In this document: in pieces, positions 57,492-64,000 of the stretch
Numbering within the stretch: position 1 is the stretch's first letter
Layout: every line of letters begins with the position of its first letter
NCBI RefSeq assembly: GCF_037572415.1
Contig: NZ_JBBHLB010000011.1
Coordinates: forward strand, 40,684 to 104,683
DNA length: 64,000 nucleotides
Reading direction: 5' to 3'
Origin: Flavonifractor porci
GTDB taxonomy: Bacteria; Bacillota; Clostridia; Oscillospirales; Oscillospiraceae
The notes under the pieces: model-generated
Database searches by the model: none
The model's input: only the letters and a program-made list of their open reading frames with translations
What the model was told of the DNA's origin: nothing
Position numbers and translations under genes: made by a program

Positions 57492-59285
57492 ATGACATTC
57501 CAGGACCTCGGCCTGAAAGCGCCCATCCTGAAGGCGCTGGCCGAACAGGGGTATGAACGCCCCTCCCCCATTCAGGAAAAGGCCATCCCCCCCGCTTTGG
57601 CGGGCAGAGATGTGCTGGGCTGCGCCCAGACCGGCACCGGCAAGACCTGCGCCTTTGCCGCACCCATCCTCCAGCGGCTGAGCGGAACCAGGGGCAAGGG
57701 TATCCGGGCCCTCGTCCTTACCCCCACCCGGGAGCTGGCCCTCCAGATTCAGGAGAATATCGTGGCCTACAGCCGCCACCTGCCCCTCCGCTCCGCCGTC
57801 ATCTTCGGCGGCGTGGGCCAGAACCCCCAGGTGGAGCAGCTGAAAAAGGGCGTGGACATCCTGGTGGCTACCCCCGGCCGCTTGGGCGACCTGTACAACC
57901 AGAAATTCGTGGACCTGTCCAGGCTGGAGGTCTTTGTACTGGACGAGGCCGACCGGATGCTGGACATGGGCTTTATCCACGATGTCCGCCGCATCCTGGG
58001 CTGGCTGCCCAAGAAGAAGCAGACCCTCTTCTTTTCTGCTACCATGCCCCCGGAGGTCCAGGGACTGGTGGATTCCCTGCTGGTAAACCCGGTAAAGGTG
58101 GCGGTGAACCCGGTGTCCTCCCCGGTGGAGGTCATCGACCAGAAGCTCTACTATGTGGACCGGGGCAACAAGACCAAGCTGCTGGCTTCCCTGATCCTGG
58201 AGCCCGACGTGAAGAACGCCCTGGTGTTCACCCGCACCAAGCACGGCGCCAACAAGGTGGCCGGGGATCTGGTGAAGGCGGGCATCGCCGCCGCCGCCAT
58301 CCACGGCAACAAGAGCCAGACCGCCCGGCAGCAGGCCCTGGCCGACTTCAAGAGCGGACAGGTCCGCGCCCTGGTGGCCACCGACATTGCCGCCCGGGGT
58401 CTGGACATTGATGAGCTGTCCCATGTGTTCAACTACAACCTGCCCGACGTGCCTGAGACCTACGTCCACCGCATCGGCCGTACCGGCCGGGCGGGCCGGG
58501 GCGGTACCGCCATCTCCTTCTGCGACATCAATGAGAAGGAGGAGCTCAAGAGCATCCAGAAGCTGCTGGGCCGTGCCATCCCGGTGGTGGAGGGCCACCC
58601 CTGGCCCATGGAGGTCTTTGAACCCCTGCCCAAGGATAAAAAGGGCCGGATCATCAACCCGGAGGACGCCGAGGCCCGGGCCGCCGCCAAGGAGAAGCGC
58701 CGCCAGCGGGACGCCGCCAACAAGGCCGCCGCTGCCGAGCGCAAGGCCAAGGCTGCCCAGAAGGCGGCTGAGGCGGCGGAACAGCCCGCCCCCGCCCAGC
58801 CGGAGAAAAAGAAGAAGTCCAAGCGGGGGGTGCGCAACAGCGCGACCCTGGAGGAGGCCCTGGTGGCCACCGCGCCCGCCCGCCCCGCCGCCCCCGAGCC
58901 GGCCTTTGCCGATTTCCGCCGGCCCGACCCCCTGGCCAGCGACATCATTATGGATGCCACCGCCCGGCTGCTGGCACCCCGGAAGCCCGCGCCCCGGCCT
59001 GAGAAAAAGGAGAACCGGAAGGAGAAGCGGCCCAAGGAAAAGCAGCCCAGGGAGAAGCAGACCCCTCAGGAGAAGGCTCCCCAGAAGCAGCCCAAGGCCC
59101 AGGGTAAGAAGCAGGCCGCAGCCCAGTCCTCCGCCTCCGCCCCCGCGCCCAAGAGCGGACGGAAAAAGCACGGCGGCAGAGGCCGCGCAGGCCGTCCGCC
59201 GGAGATCGTGCTGCGGACCAACGGCCAGAAGGACTCCACCGAGCAGCCCAGCCTGATGAAGCCCTATTACCTCAGCGACGACTGA
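57492..59285 (+). CDS. DEAD-box RNA helicase, RhlE/CshA-like
   Basis: 597 aa. Q motif FQDLGLKAPILKALAEQGYE...PSPIQ, Walker A AQTGTGKT, PTREL, VATPGRL, DEAD as VLDEADRMLDMGF, SAT, then the C-terminal RecA domain with IHGNKSQ, ATDIAARGLDI and HRIGRTGRAGRGG (about residues 1-370). A long tail rich in Lys, Arg, Ala, Pro and Glu (about 390-590) probably binds RNA. Likely in ribosome assembly or mRNA turnover, consistent with rny in the window, though unlinked. ATG at 57492 behind AAAGGA. Confidence 0.94.
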   Translation: MTFQDLGLKAPILKALAEQGYERPSPIQEKAIPPALAGRDVLGCAQTGTGKTCAFAAPILQRLSGTRGKGIRALVLTPTRELALQIQENIVAYSRHLPLRSAVIFGGVGQNPQVEQLKKGVDILVATPGRLGDLYNQKFVDLSRLEVFVLDEADRMLDMGFIHDVRRILGWLPKKKQTLFFSATMPPEVQGLVDSLLVNPVKVAVNPVSSPVEVIDQKLYYVDRGNKTKLLASLILEPDVKNALVFTRTKHGANKVAGDLVKAGIAAAAIHGNKSQTARQQALADFKSGQVRALVATDIAARGLDIDELSHVFNYNLPDVPETYVHRIGRTGRAGRGGTAISFCDINEKEELKSIQKLLGRAIPVVEGHPWPMEVFEPLPKDKKGRIINPEDAEARAAAKEKRRQRDAANKAAAAERKAKAAQKAAEAAEQPAPAQPEKKKKSKRGVRNSATLEEALVATAPARPAAPEPAFADFRRPDPLASDIIMDATARLLAPRKPAPRPEKKENRKEKRPKEKQPREKQTPQEKAPQKQPKAQGKKQAAAQSSASAPAPKSGRKKHGGRGRAGRPPEIVLRTNGQKDSTEQPSLMKPYYLSDD

Positions 59286-59300
59286 TGGGATCAATTTCTG

Positions 59301-59340
59301 AACGGCGCTGCCGCATGATTGCGGCAGCGCCGTTTTTTTG
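59301..59340 (+). terminator. Terminator after the helicase; following gap
   Basis: 14-bp stem AACGGCGCTGCCGC, loop ATGATT, followed by TTTTTTT. The remaining A/T-rich gap to 59634 holds only the promoter at 59546. Confidence 0.93.
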
Positions 59341-59545
59341 CCCAGTTATGGGGAGCGGCTAAAAGCCTGAAAGAAAAAATATGTACAAAAAAATTTTTGT
59401 GTTAAATTATTCACAAAAATAAATGAGGGAAAAAACGGAGGAAAATCAGGCATAATTGATAAAGACGGCGGGAATAAAGGGATAAAAACTATGCAAAAAA
59501 AGCTGAAAAAAAGAAAGGCCAAAAATTGAACTGATAATTTTAAAC

Positions 59546-59574
59546 TTGCAATCTTGGTCAGTTTGAAGTATCAT
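59546..59574 (+). promoter_or_regulatory. V-ATPase operon promoter
   Basis: TTGCAA (59546-59551), 17-base spacer, TATCAT (59569-59574), about 60 bases before the first gene. Confidence 0.7.
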
Positions 59575-59634
59575 GACTAGTAACATCGGATAAATTGTCC
59601 AGAGGGACAAGAGATGGGGAAAGGCGGTGAATGT

Positions 59635-59949
59635 ATGTCTCTGGAAGCGATCAAGCAGGTGACTGAGGCGGAACAGGCCAACAAGCAGCGCAAGGCGGAA
59701 GCTCAGGCGGAGGCCAAGCGCACCGTGGCGGAGGCCGAGCGGGCCGGCAAGGCCCGGCTGGCGGAGGCCCGGGCTCAGGCCGAGGCCCAGGTCCGTGAAT
59801 TTATGCGCTCGGCGGAGGAAACGGCGGCCAAACACGCGGCCGAGGTAAACGCCCAGACGCAGAAGGCCTGCGACGCCCTGCGCTCCAAGGCGGAGGGCCG
59901 TCTGGCCGACGCCGCTGAGAGCATCGTGAGAAGGGTAGTGAAGAACTGA
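59635..59949 (+). CDS. ntpF: V-type ATPase subunit G/H (peripheral stalk)
   Basis: 104-aa helical protein, nearly all coiled coil (ALA/GLU/LYS/ARG heptads, about 5-95), the G/H (NtpF) subunit that pairs with E in the peripheral stalk. First gene of the operon and overlapping the next by one base (TGATG). Chosen start ATG 59635 has GGCGGTG close upstream. Confidence 0.82.
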   Translation: MSLEAIKQVTEAEQANKQRKAEAQAEAKRTVAEAERAGKARLAEARAQAEAQVREFMRSAEETAAKHAAEVNAQTQKACDALRSKAEGRLADAAESIVRRVVKN

Positions 59950-61958
59950 TGTCCATTGTGAAAATGAAGCGGCTGCGGCTCATCGGAATGCAATCCGAGC
60001 GGGAGTCCATGCTGCGGCTGCTTCAGCATTTGGGCTGTGTGGAGATCGACGAGCCGGGGGACCGCAAGGATGACCCCGACTGGGCCAGTCTGACGCGGCC
60101 GGACACCGGGGCGCTGAACGAGGCCAGGGATGCCCGTTCCAGCGTGGAGAATGCCCTGAAAGCCCTGAAGAAGTACGGACCCAAACAGAAGGGCGGGCTC
60201 CTCACCCCCAGACCGGTGATCACAGAGGGAGAACTCTTCGACGACGCGGCCTACCGGACCGGCCTGGCGGATGCCGGGCAGCTGGTGGCCCTGGAGCGGA
60301 AGATCTCGGCTCTGTACGCCGAGCAGAACAAACTGCGGACTCAAAAGCTGGCGCTGGCTCCCTGGCTGGCGCTGGATATCCCCCTGGAGACGGCCTCTAC
60401 CCCGGAGGTGGCGGTGTCCTTCGGCACCGTGGCCGCGTCCACCGATCTGGACGCCATGGATGGGGCCCTGGGGGCGGTCACCGACCTGTATGAGCTCATG
60501 CGGGCGGGGGCGGACAACGAACTGAAATATCTGGTGTTCCTCTGCCACCGCAGCGTGGAGGAGGACTGCCAGGCGGTGCTCAAGGAGTACGGCTTCTCCC
60601 GGGCGGCCCTGCGGGGCTGGACGGGGACGGCGGCGGAGAACGACAAGCGGCTGGACGAAAAGCTGGCCGACGCCGCCCGTGCGCTGGAGTCCACCATCGA
60701 CCAGGTGGGGGAATACGCCTCCAAAAAGGGCGCTCTGGAGCGGTGCCTGGACAGGGCCGATCAGGAGATCGCCCGGGAGGAGGCCCGCTGCCGTCTGCTG
60801 GACAGCAGTTCCGCCTTCTTCCTGGAGGGCTGGGTGCCTGTCCCCGACGAGAAAAAGCTGCTGGAGCGGTTGGGGCAGTACACCTGCTGCTGGGAGACCC
60901 AGGACCCGGCAGCCGAGGACTATCCGGTGGTGCCGGTGAAGCTGAAGAACAACCGCTTTACCGAGCCGCTGACCACCATTACCGAGATGTATTCCCTGCC
61001 CGCCTATGACGGCGTGGACCCCAACGGGCTGATGGCCCCCTTCTATATCTTCTTCTTCGGGTTTATGTTCGCTGATCTGGGCTACGGCCTGATCCTGGCG
61101 GGGGCCTGCGCCTTCATCAACCACAAGGTCCACCCCAAGGGGGGCTTCGGACAGCTGATCCGGCTGATGATCATGTGCGGCATTTCCTCTGCTGTCATCG
61201 GCTTCTTTACCGGCGGCTTCTTCTCCGACTTCCTGTATCAGTTCACCAACATGCTGGGCCTGTCCCAGCCGGTGATCCCCTTCCTGTCGGTGCCCGAGGG
61301 GGCGACGGGCGTGCCCGGCCCCCTGCTCAACGTCATGGGCGACCCCATGACCGTGCTGGTCTTTGCGCTGGCCGTGGGCTTTGTGCAGATCCTGGTGGGC
61401 ATGGCGGTGAAATTCTGGATGCTGTGCCGCCGGGGCCAGGTGGTGGACGCCATCCTGGATATCGGTACCTGGTGGGTCATCTTTGTGGGTATCGCCCTGT
61501 TCGCGCTGAATGTGGGCAATGTGGCGGGCTACCCGGTGGTGCTCATCATCGGCTGCCTGATGCTGCTGGGCCAGGCCAGAAACGCCAAGGGCTTCGGCAA
61601 GGTGACCGCCATCATCGGCGCGGTGTACAACGGCGTGACGGGCTACTTCGGAGACATCCTCTCCTACTCCCGTCTGATGGTGATGATGCTGGCCGGTTCG
61701 GTCATCGGCCAGGTGTTCAACATCCTGGGCGCCATGCCCGGCGGCGGACTGCCCCCGGCCATCGGCATCCCCATCTTCTTTATCATCTTCATCATCGGTC
61801 ACGCCTTCAACATCGGCCTGAACGTGATCGGCACCTACGTCCACACGTCCCGTCTGCAATACCTGGAATTTTTCAAGCAGTTCTATGAAGAGGGCGGACG
61901 CCCCTGGCGGCCCCTGAACATTGCGACAAAGTATGTCGACATTAAGGAGGAAGAGTAA
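59949..61958 (+). CDS. ntpI: V-type ATPase subunit I
   Basis: 669-aa membrane stator subunit. Cytoplasmic N-terminal half with coiled coils (about 1-330), then seven or eight membrane helices. The FYIFFFGFMFADLGYGLIL segment (about 360) and the LSYSRLMVMMLAGSVIGQVF segment (about 570) containing the half-channel Arg are conserved in the family. Start ATG overlaps the G/H stop. Forms the ion half-channels with subunit K. Confidence 0.95.
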   Translation: MSIVKMKRLRLIGMQSERESMLRLLQHLGCVEIDEPGDRKDDPDWASLTRPDTGALNEARDARSSVENALKALKKYGPKQKGGLLTPRPVITEGELFDDAAYRTGLADAGQLVALERKISALYAEQNKLRTQKLALAPWLALDIPLETASTPEVAVSFGTVAASTDLDAMDGALGAVTDLYELMRAGADNELKYLVFLCHRSVEEDCQAVLKEYGFSRAALRGWTGTAAENDKRLDEKLADAARALESTIDQVGEYASKKGALERCLDRADQEIAREEARCRLLDSSSAFFLEGWVPVPDEKKLLERLGQYTCCWETQDPAAEDYPVVPVKLKNNRFTEPLTTITEMYSLPAYDGVDPNGLMAPFYIFFFGFMFADLGYGLILAGACAFINHKVHPKGGFGQLIRLMIMCGISSAVIGFFTGGFFSDFLYQFTNMLGLSQPVIPFLSVPEGATGVPGPLLNVMGDPMTVLVFALAVGFVQILVGMAVKFWMLCRRGQVVDAILDIGTWWVIFVGIALFALNVGNVAGYPVVLIIGCLMLLGQARNAKGFGKVTAIIGAVYNGVTGYFGDILSYSRLMVMMLAGSVIGQVFNILGAMPGGGLPPAIGIPIFFIIFIIGHAFNIGLNVIGTYVHTSRLQYLEFFKQFYEEGGRPWRPLNIATKYVDIKEEE

Positions 61959-61959
61959 C

Positions 61960-62454
61960 ATGACATTCGGTGAATTTCTGACCCAATACGCTGGCGCGTT
62001 CTTTGGTTTCCTGGGCGCCGCTCTTGCCGCGGGCCTGGCCTGCGTTGGTTCCGCCAAGGGTACCGGCCTGGCCGGTGAGGCGGGCGCCGGCCTGCTGGCC
62101 GAGGACCCCTCTCAGTTCTCCAAGTGTATGATCCTGCAGGTGATCCCCGGCACCCAGGGCCTGTACGGCCTGGTCATTGGCTTCCTGGCCCTGATGAAGA
62201 TGGGGCTGTTTGACGGTACCGTGGGCGAGCTGACCATCGCTCAGGGCCTCATCGTCTTGGCCGCCTGCATCCCCATGGCCCTCGGCGGTCTGCTCTCCGG
62301 CATCGCTCAGGGCCGGGTGGCCGCCGCCTCCGTGGGCATCGTGGCCAAGAACCCCAACGACTGGTCCAAGGGCATGGTGCTCTGTATCATCGTGGAGTTC
62401 TACGCCATCCTGTCTCTGCTCATCTCCTTCCTGATGATCATGTTCGGCTTCTGA
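61960..62454 (+). CDS. ntpK: V-type ATPase subunit K (rotor proteolipid, duplicated)
   Basis: 164-aa four-helix rotor protein: two hairpin halves, with the ion-binding Glu (Glu146, IIVEFYAIL) only in the second half, the NtpK type. Residues that bind Na+ in Enterococcus hirae NtpK are at equivalent places: Thr65 and Gln66 in IPGTQGLYG, Gln117 in SGIAQGRVA and Glu146. This predicts Na+ rather than H+ coupling. AAGGAGG before the ATG. Confidence 0.95.
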   Translation: MTFGEFLTQYAGAFFGFLGAALAAGLACVGSAKGTGLAGEAGAGLLAEDPSQFSKCMILQVIPGTQGLYGLVIGFLALMKMGLFDGTVGELTIAQGLIVLAACIPMALGGLLSGIAQGRVAAASVGIVAKNPNDWSKGMVLCIIVEFYAILSLLISFLMIMFGF

Positions 62455-62468
62455 GCCAGAGGTAGACT

Positions 62469-63056
62469 ATGGACGGAATTGAAAAAATCACCGGACGCAT
62501 CGCGGCTGACGCCGGACGGGAGATCGACGACATCAACGCCGAGGCCCGCCGTCAGGCCGACGAGATCACGGCCCGGTATGAGGCTCAGGCCCGGCGGGAG
62601 AGCGAGGAGATCCTGTCCCGGGGCCGCCGCAACGCCGATGAGCGGGTGGAGCGGCTGGCCAGCGTGGCCCAACTGGACGCCCGCAAGCTGGAGCTGGCCG
62701 CCAAGCAGGAAATGCTCTCCAAGGCCTATGACCTGGCGCTGGAGAAGCTGGTGAACCTGCCCGACAAGGAGTATGTGAAGCTGCTGGCCGACCTGGCGGT
62801 ACGCGCCTCCTCCACCGGCCGGGAGGCGGTCATCTTCTCCCAGAAGGACCGCGCCCGTTACGGCAAGGCCGTGGTCACCCAGGCCAACGAGAAGCTGGGC
62901 GACGGACGGCTGACCATGTCCGAGCAGTCCCGCCCCATTCAGGGGGGCCTCATCCTCAGCGACGGGGACGTGGAGGTCAACTGCACCTTTGAGACGCTGG
63001 TGCGCCTCCAGCGGGGCGAAATGGACCGCGAGGTGGCCAAGGTGCTCTTCGACTGA
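62469..63056 (+). CDS. ntpE: V-type ATPase subunit E (peripheral stalk)
   Basis: 195-aa subunit E: long N-terminal coiled coil (about 5-95) pairing with G/H, then a globular C-terminal domain (about 100-195) with the GGLILSDGDVEVNCTFETLV segment that contacts the catalytic head. Starts 14 bases after subunit K. Confidence 0.93.
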   Translation: MDGIEKITGRIAADAGREIDDINAEARRQADEITARYEAQARRESEEILSRGRRNADERVERLASVAQLDARKLELAAKQEMLSKAYDLALEKLVNLPDKEYVKLLADLAVRASSTGREAVIFSQKDRARYGKAVVTQANEKLGDGRLTMSEQSRPIQGGLILSDGDVEVNCTFETLVRLQRGEMDREVAKVLFD

Positions 63057-63086
63057 TGCGCTCCTTGCAAGTAAGGAGGCAACATT

Positions 63087-64000
63087 TTGGCTAAAATCAA
63101 AGATACCGACTATCTGACCATATCCGCCCGTATCCGGGCCATGGAGAACCGTCTCCTCACCCGGGAGCGGATGGAGCGGATGCTGGACGCCCGCACCGAC
63201 GACGAGGCCGCCAAGGTCCTCACCGAGTGCGGCTACGGGGAGTTGACCGCCCTCACCCATGCCGCTCTGGACGAACTGCTCTCCGCCGCCCGGGCTGCTC
63301 TGTACAAGGAACTGAAGGGCGCGGTGCCCGACAAGCGGCTGGTGGACGTGTTCCAGATGAAATACGACTACCACAACGCCAAGACCCTCATCAAGGCCGC
63401 TGCCGTAGGGGCCGATCCCGACCGGCTGCTGATGGAGGGCGGCCGCTGGACCGCCGGGCAGATCAAGGAGGCCTGGCAGCGGGACAACCTGCGGGACTTC
63501 ACCGATCCCTTCCGGCAGGCCATTGTCCAGGCCCGGGAGCTGCTGAGCGGCGGCAACGATCCCCAGCTGGCCGACTTCGTGCTGGACCGGGCCTACTTCG
63601 CCGAGATGAGCCAGGCCGCCAGGGCCGTGGGCAGTCCCTTCCTGGAGGGGTATGTCCGCCTGCTCATTGATTCCACCAACCTGCGCTCCGCCGTCCGGTG
63701 TGCCCGCATGGGCAAGGGCAACGATTTCCTCAATCAGGTGCTGCTGCCCGGCGGCAACGTGGAGGTACACACTCTCACTTCCGGTAAGGGCAGTGACCTG
63801 GCCGCCCTGTTCCGGGCGGGCCCCCTCAGCGAGGCGGCCGCCGCAGGCGCCGCCCTCACCGCCCCCGGCAGCGGGGAGCTGACCGCCTTTGAGCGCCTGT
63901 GCGACAACGCGGTGATGGGCTACCTGGCCCAGGCCCGCCGCATCCCCTTCGGGGAGCAGGCGGTGATCGGTTACCTGTATGCCAGGGAGAACGAGTTTAC
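63087..64000 (+). CDS. ntpC: V-type ATPase subunit C (partial, runs off the window)
   Basis: 304 codons of subunit C (the socket/d-type subunit linking rotor and central stalk). DTDYLTISARIRAMENRLLT opens the protein; FQMKYDYHNAKTLIKA and FLEGYVRLLIDSTNLRSAVR follow in the usual order. Start is TTG at 63087 with TAAGGAGG six bases upstream. The 3' end and subunits F, A, B and D lie beyond the window. Confidence 0.94.
   Translation, partial: MAKIKDTDYLTISARIRAMENRLLTRERMERMLDARTDDEAAKVLTECGYGELTALTHAALDELLSAARAALYKELKGAVPDKRLVDVFQMKYDYHNAKTLIKAAAVGADPDRLLMEGGRWTAGQIKEAWQRDNLRDFTDPFRQAIVQARELLSGGNDPQLADFVLDRAYFAEMSQAARAVGSPFLEGYVRLLIDSTNLRSAVRCARMGKGNDFLNQVLLPGGNVEVHTLTSGKGSDLAALFRAGPLSEAAAAGAALTAPGSGELTAFERLCDNAVMGYLAQARRIPFGEQAVIGYLYARENEF

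Overview
The window looks like chromosomal DNA of a GC-rich, spore-forming, anaerobic gut clostridium, close to the Oscillospiraceae (Flavonifractor / Pseudoflavonifractor / Lawsonibacter type). This is inferred from gene content and order, not from a marker-gene comparison. The support is sporulation genes (spoIIID, yabP-yabQ, a ytaF-like gene), the Gram-positive clusters yabP-yabQ-divIC-yabR and hfq-HlyD-yggS-sepF-divIVA, a T-box on ileS, S-layer (SLH) proteins, HemZ, and a V-type rather than F-type ATPase operon whose rotor subunit has Na+-site residues.

Layout. 1-2.3 kb: the end of rny, an intergenic run of about nine hairpins, and spoIIID. 2.4-5.9 kb: a lower-GC cassette with a LysR regulator, a metallo-beta-lactamase-fold hydrolase and an NCS1 permease. 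6.2-12.9 kb: a DUF2156 protein, an ECF-like sigma factor tethered to the membrane with an extracellular domain, a large SLH/RCC1-like surface protein that shares a promoter-like motif with the sigma gene, and a Crp/Fnr regulator. 13-21 kb: MATE, HD hydrolase, ytaF-like, yabR-divIC-yabQ-yabP, and bioY/birA diverging over two BirA boxes, then HAD-rluD-lspA. 21.5-37 kb, minus strand: T-box ileS, glyoxalase-like, divIVA-sepF-yggS-HlyD-hfq, and mutL-CPBP-mutS-RAYT-miaB. 37-44 kb, plus strand: an alanine-racemase-like pseudoenzyme, dtd, MBL, hemZ, nucleoside kinase, mrp, amidase and a 40-residue ORF. 44-56 kb: a diverged type IIA topoisomerase pair flanking two secreted-protein genes, then YitT, LUD, a lipoprotein and tRNA-Gly. 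56-64 kb: aroK, a DEAD-box helicase and a V-ATPase operon (G/H-I-K-E-C) that runs off the end.

The most striking part is the repeat content. (1) sepF, mutL and dtd are each followed by a second copy of their own last 18-26 codons, offset by 211, 208 and 208 bp. The copies differ almost only at synonymous sites. Between the copies lies a related multi-hairpin element with a compensatory stem change. I know of no described element with this behaviour. (2) Short palindromes of the GTAGGGGC...GCCC type lie between genes and also in frame inside mutL, inside a RAYT (REP-associated transposase) gene, and across the stop codon of miaB. (3) A second palindrome family (CTTCCCCC/GGGGGAAG) sits at four gene borders.

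Other points of interest are a HAD phosphatase whose catalytic motif requires a non-AUG (probably AUC) start, a 200-bp out-of-frame overlap of yabQ with divIC, the absence of miaA between mutL and hfq, and the sigma-factor fusion with a candidate autoregulatory promoter.
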